Positions 1 to 6,500 of a stretch of 7,593 bases of DNA are shown piece by piece. Below the pieces are notes generated by a model that ran no database searches, had not been told where the DNA came from, and saw only the letters and a program-made list of their open reading frames with translations. Every line of letters begins with the position of its first letter. Within the stretch, counting starts at the first letter, position 1. The position numbers and the translations under genes were made by a program. This DNA comes from Anaerolineae bacterium. Its GTDB lineage: Bacteria; Chloroflexota; Anaerolineae; J102. The DNA lies in assembly GCA_026985975.1 (NCBI GenBank), contig JALSPL010000476.1:1-7593 (forward strand), read 5' to 3'.

Positions 1-17
1 AAAAACGCCAGAGCCCA
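1..17 (+). repeat. Fragment of a dispersed repeat at the window edge
   Basis: These bases (five A, then CGCCAGAGCCCA) match 2121-2137 at 16 of 17 positions, and the core matches 2001-2012 in inverted orientation. The copy is cut by the window edge, so its full extent is unknown. Read on the minus strand it ends in TTTTT downstream of the nucleoside hydrolase stop, so it could contribute to termination there. The pairing I can find (CGCAGAG with CTCTGGCG, one bulge, long loop) is weak. Confidence 0.45.
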
Positions 18-90
18 GTAACTGACTCCAGGAGAGGATATAGTTTTTCTCTGCGCTCCTTTTTGGCTTCGGATTGTTCGGGGCAGGTTG

Positions 91-1017
91 TTACCGCAAT
101 GTCTGATATAGCGTTTCTTTCCATGCTCGGGCGTTAATCTCCCAACAGACCTCGATATTGGGCGGCTGGTTGGTGACGCCCAATGAATCCACGACAGTCA
201 TACCCCGGGTCTGTTCCTCCTGCGTGGCAACGTCTACGAAATATGCGCCTTTGCGGATGCAGACATGGGGGTTAAGGGCCATAGCCATGGCAGTAGGATC
301 GCACAGTCCCAGGCCCGGATCGTGCAGCCATTCGCGGCTGGCCTTTAGTGCGGACTTATTGCAATCCATGGCGAATTTGGCTCGCACCGTGCCAAAACCG
401 TAGATCATGGCGATTTCTTCATCCGTCAGATTGGCTTCGCCTCGACACAACTCCCAGCCCGCCATGGTGATTTTCATGCCCGAATGAAAGACGATTTTGG
501 CGGCTTCGGGATCGAACCAGATGTTATATTCCGCCGCGGGCGTGATGTTGCCCACCGTGTTCGCGGCTCCGCCCATGATGGTGCAATGCTTGACCCATCC
601 CGCCAGGCGGGGCTCCAGCCGCAGGGCCAGGGCGATGTTGGTCAGCGGCCCCAAGGTCACCAGCTCGATCTCGCCCGGAGCCTCGCCGAAGCGACGGATG
701 AGCTCCAACACGGCGTCTTCGCCCGCAACAGGCCGTTTGGGCGGCGGATAGTGCATATTGCCCATGCCATCCTCGCCGTGAAAAAAATGGGCGTGCACGG
801 GCTCTCTCAGCAGAGGACGGGCCGCGCCAAGATACACCGGCGTTTCTTTGCCGCAGACTTCCACCGCGTAGCGGGCGTTGATCCCGCCCTGCTCCAGGGG
901 CACATTCCCCGCCACCACGGTAATGGCCTCCACGTGCACATCGGGCCACTGCAAGGCCATGAGGATAGCCACAGCGTCATCCGAGGCGGTGTCGGTGTCA
1001 ATGATGAATCGGCGCAT
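91..1017 (-). CDS. Nucleoside hydrolase (inosine-uridine preferring family), Cys-type active site
   Basis: This 308-residue enzyme is predicted to cleave the N-glycosidic bond of ribonucleosides, giving free base and ribose in the cytoplasm (salvage). Directly visible are the N-terminal calcium/ribose motif DTDTASDDA (residues 7-15), VAGN with Asn38, HGEDGMG (80-86), TLGPLTN (121-127), MGG (148-150), the Asn157...Glu163-x-Asn165 ribose-binding trio, and CDP (239-241) near the C-terminus. The usual enzyme has His-Asp at this last site; here it is Cys239-Asp240, as I recall for a third subgroup of the family. Length is normal for the family. I chose the ATG at 1015-1017 because DTD then falls at the usual distance. 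A longer in-frame start at 1119 would only add residues read from the end of the upstream gene. The ribosome site is weak (AGAGTGA). The gene lies 49 bases after the membrane protein gene, so the two are probably co-transcribed. Substrate preference cannot be read from sequence. Confidence 0.95.
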   Translation of the reverse strand: MRRFIIDTDTASDDAVAILMALQWPDVHVEAITVVAGNVPLEQGGINARYAVEVCGKETPVYLGAARPLLREPVHAHFFHGEDGMGNMHYPPPKRPVAGEDAVLELIRRFGEAPGEIELVTLGPLTNIALALRLEPRLAGWVKHCTIMGGAANTVGNITPAAEYNIWFDPEAAKIVFHSGMKITMAGWELCRGEANLTDEEIAMIYGFGTVRAKFAMDCNKSALKASREWLHDPGLGLCDPTAMAMALNPHVCIRKGAYFVDVATQEEQTRGMTVVDSLGVTNQPPNIEVCWEINARAWKETLYQTLR

Positions 1018-1066
1018 AGTATCACTCTGTGCTCGTGAACGAGAGAATGGACAGCTTATACGAAAT

Positions 1067-1882
1067 TCATAAAAACAGCAAAGCCAGAACAAGAATAAAG
1101 GCGACGCTGCTAATAACAAATCCCAACGCAGTCAGAAAACGCGGGCGATAGCTGGACAAAAGAGCCGCCAGATTCATGCCCCAGAATGCCACAATCAGCG
1201 AAATAAGCATGGAAAACAGAAAATCAATCACTCGCGTCGCCGTGCTTGTATCGCCGGCGTCATTCATCCCATAAACAATCAACGATCCCATAAAAAGCGC
1301 CAGAAGCCCCCACATCAGCAAGACGCTTCCCACCAGGCCCAGCCAGGGGAAAAGCCGGGGAGCAATGGGCTTTTTCGGGGAGGAGCTTATAGCGACGCGT
1401 TCATCGTCCACCAGCCCCACTTTGCGAAAGACGTAGTATTGCCGCGCTATGCGGAACGTGAGATAAAACTGGAATATCGCAAAGACGCTCCATCCCAGGC
1501 CTGAACCAATCAAATTGGACACCCCCGCCCAGGCCATGGTTACGGCGTAAATCACATATAAGGAAGGCGACGTGAAAAGAAATGACATCACCCCCAAAAG
1601 GATGAGCATGATCCCCCAAGAAGCGTCGAGGCTTCCACTGGCAATGAGATGCACAACGCCCAGACCAATCAGCCACTTGCCCCAGGAGCGAACATCCCGC
1701 ACCATGAAAGCTTTAACGCCCGCCAGGGGGTCCTCTGATTCTACAGGCGCTGGCGCAGGCTCCAGTATCTCCTCCGGCAACGAAGAGGCGACGGCGTCTT
1801 CCGGTGGCGCAGCTTGTTTGTGAGAAGGCTTTCTGACAGGGACCGTTCCCGCTGTCATCCAGGCTGGCAACTTATCCTCCAT
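1067..1882 (-). CDS. Unrecognised polytopic membrane protein
   Basis: I do not recognise a named family for this 271-residue protein. The first 65 or so residues are hydrophilic and rich in Pro, Ala and Glu (roughly 24-52), probably a flexible cytoplasmic tail. Hydrophobic stretches follow at about 67-83, 88-104, 108-127, 130-143, 178-204, 219-243 and 249-270, so six or seven membrane helices are likely. A basic, charged loop (144-176, with KK at 170-171) separates the first four from the last three. The ATG at 1880-1882 has an excellent ribosome site, AGGAGG with 5 bases spacing. The gene is first in a probable operon with the nucleoside hydrolase and is preceded by a good promoter at 1933-1961. 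A transport or membrane-partner role in nucleoside use is suggested only by this linkage. No transporter signature or ATP-binding motif is visible. Confidence 0.85.
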   Translation of the reverse strand: MEDKLPAWMTAGTVPVRKPSHKQAAPPEDAVASSLPEEILEPAPAPVESEDPLAGVKAFMVRDVRSWGKWLIGLGVVHLIASGSLDASWGIMLILLGVMSFLFTSPSLYVIYAVTMAWAGVSNLIGSGLGWSVFAIFQFYLTFRIARQYYVFRKVGLVDDERVAISSSPKKPIAPRLFPWLGLVGSVLLMWGLLALFMGSLIVYGMNDAGDTSTATRVIDFLFSMLISLIVAFWGMNLAALLSSYRPRFLTALGFVISSVAFILVLALLFL

Positions 1883-1887
1883 GATTC

Positions 1888-1893
1888 CCTCCT
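1888..1893 (-). promoter_or_regulatory. Strong Shine-Dalgarno site of the membrane protein gene
   Basis: The minus strand reads AGGAGG followed by GAATC and the ATG at 1880-1882. This is a full anti-Shine-Dalgarno match with a 5-base spacer. It fixes the start of the membrane protein and is much stronger than the ribosome sites of the other genes in the window. Confidence 0.85.
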
Positions 1894-1925
1894 AAAAACG
1901 TTTCAATGCGAAGACAAATAACAGA

Positions 1926-1960
1926 CGACAACATTGTATCGTAAGTATTTGCCGTTGTCG
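1926..1960. repeat. Inverted repeat spanning the promoter, possible operator
   Basis: CGACAAC (1926-1932) and GTTGTCG (1954-1960) are perfect reverse complements, 21 bases apart. One arm overlaps the -35 box and the other lies at the expected transcription start, so a bound dimer would cover the promoter. No regulator gene is visible in the window. The functional role is inference. Confidence 0.4.
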
Positions 1961-1961
1961 A
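1933..1961 (-). promoter_or_regulatory. Sigma70-type promoter of the membrane protein / nucleoside hydrolase operon
   Basis: On the minus strand TCGACA (1956-1961, one mismatch to TTGACA) is followed after exactly 17 bases by TACAAT (1933-1938, one mismatch to TATAAT). A start near 1926 would leave a leader of about 43 bases before the ATG. The seven-base inverted repeat CGACAAC / GTTGTCG overlaps the -35 box and the expected transcription start, which hints at repressor control. Confidence 0.6.
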
Positions 1962-1971
1962 ATATCCCTCG

Positions 1972-1983
1972 ACAGACGTCTGT
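1972..1983. repeat. 12-bp perfect palindrome upstream of the promoter
   Basis: ACAGACGTCTGT is a perfect palindrome ending 10 bases upstream of the -35 box of the 1933-1961 promoter. Its half, ACAGACG, recurs at 1921-1927, just past the predicted transcription start. The position suits a transcription-factor site, but a chance palindrome cannot be excluded. Confidence 0.35.
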
Positions 1984-1986
1984 GTT

Positions 1987-2012
1987 CTCCAGATAGCAAC
2001 TGGAGTCTGGCG
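1987..2012. repeat. Hairpin and half of a dispersed palindromic repeat
   Basis: CTCCAG (1987-1992) and CTGGAG (2000-2005) form a perfect six-base stem with the loop ATAGCAA. The right arm continues as TCTGGCG (2006-2012). This extended arm is the reverse complement, with one mismatch, of CGCCAGAGTCCA at 2126-2137. The left arm lacks the matching extension, so the copy looks eroded on that side. Confidence 0.5.
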
Positions 2013-2044
2013 AAAATTAATTTGGCCGCTTTTCAAGTCATTTT

Positions 2045-2106
2045 TTGACACAAATTAAGCGAATTTATCGAATTTTTCTCTTCTTTTTTCGTATAATTCG
2101 TGTCAA
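2045..2106. repeat. 12-bp imperfect inverted repeat, inner pair
   Basis: TTGACACAAATT (2045-2056) and AATTCGTGTCAA (2095-2106) are reverse complements at 11 of 12 positions, with a very AT-rich 38-base interior. The pair is nested inside the outer repeat arms at 2001-2012 and 2126-2137, giving a symmetrical element of roughly 140 bases. I see no transposase. Confidence 0.45.
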
Positions 2107-2114
2107 TTCGCGTC
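2095..2114 (+). repeat. Two tandem copies of a 10-bp unit
   Basis: AATTCGTGTC is followed directly by AATTCGCGTC, which differs at one position. The first copy also forms one arm of the inner inverted repeat. A perfect TATAAT at 2092-2097 overlaps it, but no acceptable -35 box stands 16-18 bases upstream, so I do not call a promoter. Confidence 0.5.
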
Positions 2115-2120
2115 AAAATA

Positions 2121-2137
2121 AAAAACGCCAGAGTCCA
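2121..2137 (+). repeat. Second copy of the dispersed repeat, outer right arm
   Basis: Five A followed by CGCCAGAGTCCA. It repeats the first 17 bases of the window with one mismatch, and is inverted relative to 2001-2012 with one mismatch. It marks the right end of the nested inverted-repeat element. Confidence 0.5.
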
Positions 2138-2196
2138 ACAGCAATTTGAGTTTCGGCAGTTGTGGAAAAAAATCCGAATGTTATGTCAAAAACATC

Positions 2197-2225
2197 TTGA
2201 CAAGCAGATGCGCTTGATCTATACT
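2197..2225 (+). promoter_or_regulatory. Near-consensus sigma70 promoter facing right
   Basis: A perfect TTGACA (2197-2202) and TATACT (2220-2225, one mismatch) are separated by the ideal 17 bases. This is the best promoter match I found in the window, yet it points away from every called gene. No plausible protein follows it before the convergent hpt gene, which is why an RNA product is proposed. Confidence 0.5.
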
Positions 2226-2231
2226 ATAATC

Positions 2232-2514
2232 AGTTACGAGCCCCAAGGAATTGGAAGCTCTCTGGCCTCTCCAATACCGGAATTTCAAAGCCACTTCCAC
2301 GAATGATGGCTCGACTATCACCTGGAAGAAGGCAGTAAAGAAGTTCCGATAATTGGAGCAGGCAAATACGTGAGAATAAAGCCCGCACAGAAAACCATTA
2401 GCTATGGTTTCTGAAGGCAAGAGACGTGAAGTCTCCTTAATCTCACGTAAAGAGAAGCGAAAGGTTCCTCGGGGCCGTAACGCGTCTGGCGCCCTTTTAT
2501 CGGCGCCTTTCTTG
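2232..2514 (+). ncRNA. Candidate unrecognised structured RNA, convergent with hpt
   Basis: The candidate is bounded by the plus-strand promoter at 2197-2225 and the terminator-like hairpin at 2488-2514. Visible pairings are CGAGCC (2237-2242) with GGCTCG (2308-2313), ATTGGA (2250-2255) with TCCAAT (2270-2275), CAGAAAACCAT (2388-2398) with ATGGTTTCTG (2404-2413, one bulged A, five-base loop), and GGTTC (2463-2467) with GGGCC (2472-2476). The last has two G-U pairs that would be mismatches on the other strand. I checked for landmarks of RNase P RNA, tmRNA, SRP RNA and 6S RNA and recognised none. Its end would overlap the last codons of hpt in antisense. Base pairing in AT-rich DNA is cheap, so this remains a hypothesis. 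Confidence 0.25.
2488..2514 (+). terminator. Terminator-like hairpin facing right, overlapping the hpt stop codon
   Basis: GGCGCC (2488-2493) pairs with GGCGCC (2502-2507) across an eight-base loop, followed on the plus strand by TTTCTTG and more T. On the minus strand the stem is followed by AGACGCG without a T run. It therefore suits rightward transcription and not the end of hpt. The six-base stem and interrupted T run make it a moderate candidate. Confidence 0.4.
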
Positions 2515-3093
2515 TTTGAAAAAGTCGGGGTGCATCACCGCTACAAAAGGCATATTCCGAAACTGTTCGCGATAATCCAGCCCATAGCCGACCACAAACA
2601 TATCCGGCAGATGAAATCCCAAATAGCGGGGTTTGACGTCAATCAATCGTCGGGTGGGACGATCGAAAAGCACGGCAACTTCCAGACTGGCGGGATTTCG
2701 GGTCTTCAGAAGCTTCAGCAGATATCCCAGGGTCAGGCCAGTATCGATGATATCCTCAACGAAGATAACGTGCCTCCCCTCAATGCAGATGTCCAGATCC
2801 TTTGTGATGCGGACATAGCCCTGTTCCCGCGCGTCGGGGCTATAGCTGGCAATGGCCATAAAATCCACTTCCAACGGAATTGGGGCGGCCTGCAAAAGGT
2901 CCGCCATAAAGAAGACAACGCCCTTGAGAACGCCCACAAACACGGGATTTTTATCGGCGTAGTCGCGAGAGATGGCCTCGCCCATCTCCTTGATTCTGGC
3001 CTGAAGCGTCGCCTCATCGATAAGTATGCGGGCGATAGCCGCCCGATAGGCGTCAGGAACGGTCTCGGGGATGTCCCGCTTCGTAGTTGACAT
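2497..3093 (-). CDS. hpt: Hypoxanthine(-guanine) phosphoribosyltransferase
   Basis: The enzyme joins hypoxanthine (and usually guanine) to PRPP, giving IMP or GMP and pyrophosphate, in cytoplasmic purine salvage. Landmarks of the 198-residue protein are LKG (56-58, pyrophosphate loop), the flexible loop around SYSPDAREQGYVRI (83-96), the PRPP motif VIFVEDIIDTGLTL (109-122) with acidic Glu113-Asp114 and catalytic Asp117, Lys154 in VKP for purine recognition, and DMFVVGYGLDY (164-174). It is slightly longer than the usual 175-185 residues because of an N-terminal extension of about 20. The flexible loop has Ser-Pro after SY where most relatives have SYG. ATG at 3091-3093 is the only sensible start (the next Met, 37, is inside the domain), so the gene overlaps its upstream neighbour by 41 bases. 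No good Shine-Dalgarno site precedes it, which points to translational coupling. I see no clear minus-strand terminator downstream. Confidence 0.96.
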   Translation of the reverse strand: MSTTKRDIPETVPDAYRAAIARILIDEATLQARIKEMGEAISRDYADKNPVFVGVLKGVVFFMADLLQAAPIPLEVDFMAIASYSPDAREQGYVRITKDLDICIEGRHVIFVEDIIDTGLTLGYLLKLLKTRNPASLEVAVLFDRPTRRLIDVKPRYLGFHLPDMFVVGYGLDYREQFRNMPFVAVMHPDFFKQERRR

Positions 3094-3430
3094 GCGTTGG
3101 GTCCGGAAAATCGTATTTGATAGCGAGGCTGCGAATATCGCGGCGATTGAGCAACTTGATGTTGATCTGCGGATAGCGTTCTCTCAGCCGACGAATCTTG
3201 CGATTTTTCTGACTATTGAGCCGGGGAGATTGGGTGGTCAATTCGATATAGAGGTCTTGTTCCACCAGATAGAAGTCGGGCGAAAACGCAGAGCGGACGC
3301 TGCCATCCTCATTGTATTCCAGCGGAAATGTTCGCGGCTCATACTCCCACCGGATGCCGTAATAATCAAGCAGCTTCGCAAATTCTTTTTCCGAAGGATG
3401 TTGAAAAGCGATTTCGTCAGTGTTAGGCAT
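3053..3430 (-). CDS. Small PD-(D/E)XK nuclease-like protein with Thr replacing the Lys
   Basis: The 125-residue protein has the layout of a minimal restriction-endonuclease-like fold. An N-terminal helix with acidic residues (SEKEFAKLLDYYGI, 13-26) is followed by the strand WEYEP (28-32), FSPDFYL (49-55) with the PD aspartate at 52, and LYIELT (60-65), where Glu63-x-Thr65 takes the place of E-x-K. A basic helix follows (about 72-85, KNRKIRRLRER), then the strand INIKLL (89-94). Loss of the lysine may mean altered or no cleavage, as in some members of this superfamily. The substrate is unknown. It is the first gene of a unit with hpt, and its last 12 codons plus stop overlap the hpt start. A promoter lies at 3469-3497. 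The ribosome site is weak (AAGAAG). The fold assignment rests on motif pattern only. Confidence 0.7.
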   Translation of the reverse strand: MPNTDEIAFQHPSEKEFAKLLDYYGIRWEYEPRTFPLEYNEDGSVRSAFSPDFYLVEQDLYIELTTQSPRLNSQKNRKIRRLRERYPQINIKLLNRRDIRSLAIKYDFPDPTHVNYEAGHPRDRS

Positions 3431-3468
3431 GGTTTTCTTCTTGTCAGTGTAATGTATCCTGATGTTTT

Positions 3469-3497
3469 ATTGTAGCATGAATACCGCCCGGCGTTAA
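3469..3497 (-). promoter_or_regulatory. Promoter of the nuclease-like gene and hpt
   Basis: On the minus strand TTAACG (3492-3497, four of six matches to TTGACA) is followed after 17 bases by TACAAT (3469-3474, five of six). A start near 3462 would leave a leader of about 32 bases. It sits directly behind the terminator of the large upstream gene, as expected for a fresh transcription unit. Confidence 0.5.
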
Positions 3498-3499
3498 GT

Positions 3500-3533
3500 A
3501 AAAATCCCCCGATGAACCAGTCACCGGGGGATT
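3500..3533 (-). terminator. Rho-independent terminator of the large exported protein gene
   Basis: AATCCCCCG and CGGGGGATT form a perfect nine-base stem. On the minus strand it can extend inward by GTGA/TCAT (one G-U pair) to 13 pairs with a CTGGT loop, and it is followed by TTTTT (3500-3504). On the plus strand the G-U pair becomes an A-C mismatch and there is no T run, so the structure is directional. It begins 32 bases after the stop codon of the 1277-residue gene. Confidence 0.9.
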
Positions 3534-3565
3534 GCAAGCGCGAAGAATGCTATGAGAGAACTTTA

Positions 3566-6500
3566 TCAGGGGGTGACCATGGGAAGATAAAGGCGCTGCA
3601 TAACGGGCGTCGGCGTCGCGACAGGCGTCGGCGTGGGCACTGTGCCCGAAGGCATTGTGTATTCGAAATACACCTCGGGCAGGCAGTCGGGATTTCGATG
3701 CTGGCTACTGGCCAAAGCATAACTGATCTGTGAGCCGGCCTCGCCGCGCAGCACCCAGCCGTAATTTTCAGCATTGCCATTGACGAAATCATTGATATCA
3801 TCGGTGATGGTGAACCAGGTGGCGTTTCTATCTCCGCAACTGCCGTCGTCGCTGCTGAGCGCCAGCGTCTGTTCATCGGTGGGCGTTTGCGCTTGATCCT
3901 GCGCGCCTTTTGCGCCGCTCACCTCCCAGGGCTGACCATTGGCGGCCTGCTGCCAGGTCGCCTGGGAATCAACCCAATCTCTCAGCATCCGGTAAATTTT
4001 TGCCGTCATCGCGTAGCGCGAGTTCACTGTGTAAATGCCCAGATAGGAAAGGGAAACCTCCGCCTTTTCGGGCAGAACGTCATCGACGTCGAATCGAATC
4101 AAGGGCGATTCAACGCCTCCTGTGCGGATGTTCATCGTTTGCAGATAGGCAAAATTATCGGTCGGGCGCCATTCATTGATGTAAGTGTCATGAAAACGGG
4201 GATCATTGCGCTCCGCTTTGATTAACAGCGAAAGGGGCGTGAACGCCAGCCACCCGAAATCCGCCTGCACGCCCGCAACCGAGGCGCCCTGCCAGTTCAT
4301 GGCGCTTTCGAAGTGATCAGCAGAGGCGTCGAAGTCCAGCAGGCCATAATTCAGGTGCAACTTTTGTTTGGAGGCAAAAGCGCCGCCCAGTATATTGGCC
4401 GGAATCGCCACTTCCAACTGATACCCATCGGGCGTCATCGCACCCCGGGCCAGCACTGGCCCGCCTGGCGTATCGTTGATAGTCACCCGGCCATCGGGCC
4501 AGATGCGCAGTGTCACATCTTCGGCTGTCGGGCGGTTGTCGCCATTCACATCCACCGACACGATGACCGAATCCCCTTCGACCACCTCATCATCGTTGAC
4601 GCTGACGCTCAGGAACAGATAATCTTTCCACCATCGCATCCTGAAATCAGCGCTAAGATCTGCATCATCGGCAGGATAGTCTCCCTGCACGCTATCAGCC
4701 GAAGCGCTGTTCAGCTTGTACGTTTCCTCATCCGTCCAGTCATCCAGATTCCCGTCAATGATGACATCGCCGGTGGACAGCCCTTCTTGCACAGGCTGAT
4801 TTCTATCGAACTGGAACAGAGTGAGCGTCCCAAAAGCGCCGGGATCATCATCCAGGCCCGTTCCTGTCCAGAAAAGCCGAGAACGATAATCGCTGGCCCC
4901 GGGAACAGCATCATAGAGGGCGATATTGACGCCCAGCTTGCGCAGATGCTCAAACCCGCCGCCCAGCGATTCCTGGGGAATGAACGCCTCGATGGCGTAG
5001 CCATCCGTTGCCGTCTTGATGCCGTAACTGGCTGCATCCATGGGCGCGCCATCCATTTCAGCCATGCCGTCGGCATAGAAGAAAAGCGTATGATCATCCG
5101 CGCCCACAGCAGCATCCCGCAGCCCATCCAGTGCGACGCCGATCTTGTCCACAGCCGCACCGCTGGTCGTCAGCGTAGCGTCGGTGATCTTGATCCCCAG
5201 ATAAAGACCACGATCATCCCAACGCAGACGCACATTCGCGTCCAAATCCTGTGCGGATGGCTTTTCGCCGACAATCGTATCGATATCATCACTGTTGATA
5301 TGCCGGACATGCAGCGTATTCCATTCGTTCAAGTCGCCATCAACGATATTCAACCATTGCGGACTGGCCGAAAGACGACGATCCGGCTCGCTATAGCGAA
5401 TGATATCGCCGCTCAAACCTGCGGCATAAACCAGATTGCGATCATAAACATCCAGACCATAGAGATTGGCTGTGGTGTCGGCGTCCTGCTTCGTCCAGGT
5501 GACGCCGCCATCCTCAGTGAAAATCACTTCGCCGTCGAAACCCACGGCCCAGCCAGACTCCTCGTTGACCATCTCGATCTTCAGCAAACGGGAGACGTTT
5601 TCATCCAGCAGCAAGGGACGCCAACCATCCGGATCATTGACGGCGTCGGGATTGAAGAGGATGAGCGCCTTGAGACAGGGGCCATCGACAGATGACTGCA
5701 CCGTACAGCCTGCCAGCCAAACATAATCCAGTTCACCGTCCTCGTTCACATCCAGGGCGTCGACGCCCGAGTTGAAGAAGAGGTGGTAGGGAATATAATA
5801 ATTCCCCCAGTGCCGCCCGGCGTCCTTGGTGTAGCCAAACAGATTTTTCTTGGTGGAGACCGCCCCTTGCCAGGAGTTGATCATATCCACATCCAGAAAC
5901 GTTCGGCCAATGCCATTATCGAAGGCGCCGCTCCAATGAACGCCATCTTCGGTAAAATAATTGTAGTTGCGGCTGATGGCGACGCCCGACTGAGATGACG
6001 TCATGGCGATGTCATAAATCGACTTGCCCCAGCCCGGAACAGATTCTCGCGCCCACGTATCGCCGCCATCCGTGGTGTGAATCAACAACTCGGTGCGCCC
6101 GGCGGCGTGGCAATCGTTGGGGTCGTCAGGCGCGCAGGATATGGCGTGGATCATCATGCCGCGGATGTCCGCGCCAGCGGGAGCGATGTCGGGGTTGCTT
6201 GCGAGCTCCGAATGGATCTCCCGCCAGGAATAGCCGCCATCCTTGCTCTTCATTATTTGCAAATCCTGCCCGGTGGCGTAGGCGTCGGTTTCCGAAGCGG
6301 CGGTGATGTTATAAAACCAGGGATACAGGCCGGTGATCAAAGCCTTCCATTTGACGCCGCCATCCCGGCTACTCCACACGAACCAGCTTGGCTTATCTCC
6401 GGGATTTCCCCAGTTGCCCTTGCTTTCGGTCATGACGAACCCGCCCGTCCAGACATGTTCTGCATCTCCCAGCCCCAGAGCGTAGAGATCATAGCCGTCA

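Noticed and set aside
524..949. 141-codon minus-strand frame within the nucleoside hydrolase gene
   Set aside because: It is rich in Arg, Gly and Ala and is out of frame with the conserved enzyme, so it is a shadow.
1018..1119. Longer N-terminus for the nucleoside hydrolase starting at 1119
   Set aside because: The extra 34 residues read through the end of the membrane protein gene in another frame. The family starts just before the DTD motif, which fits the ATG at 1015-1017.
2100..2420. Short frames of 68 (plus) and 79 (minus) codons in the intergenic region
   Set aside because: Neither has a clear ribosome site or recognisable motif, and they overlap the repeats and the candidate RNA. A decayed gene cannot be excluded, but nothing supports one.
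2421..2448. Possible hpt terminator on the minus strand (GAGAC/GTCTC and ACGTGA/TCACGT)
   Set aside because: The stems are only five or six bases, mutually exclusive and not followed by a T run on the minus strand.
2232..2514. SRP RNA, RNase P RNA, tmRNA or 6S RNA
   Set aside because: The conserved landmarks I know for these RNAs are missing. GGAAGAAGGCAG at 2323-2334 is only a superficial resemblance to the SRP helix 8 loop.
2404..3090. 228-codon plus-strand open frame
   Set aside because: It covers hpt in antisense. Hpt motifs are unmistakable on the minus strand, and the plus-strand product resembles no family.
4490..4553. Dockerin-like calcium motif DVNGDNRPTAEDVTL in the exported protein
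   Set aside because: The spacing resembles a dockerin, but it lies at the matching place in the second CBM9-like domain (compare ALDGLRDAAVGADDH in the first), and no second dockerin repeat follows.
4313..5695. 460-codon plus-strand open frame
   Set aside because: It runs entirely antisense to the well-supported propeller/CBM9 region of the exported protein. The product has no domain-like features, and the open frame follows from the codon use of the real gene.
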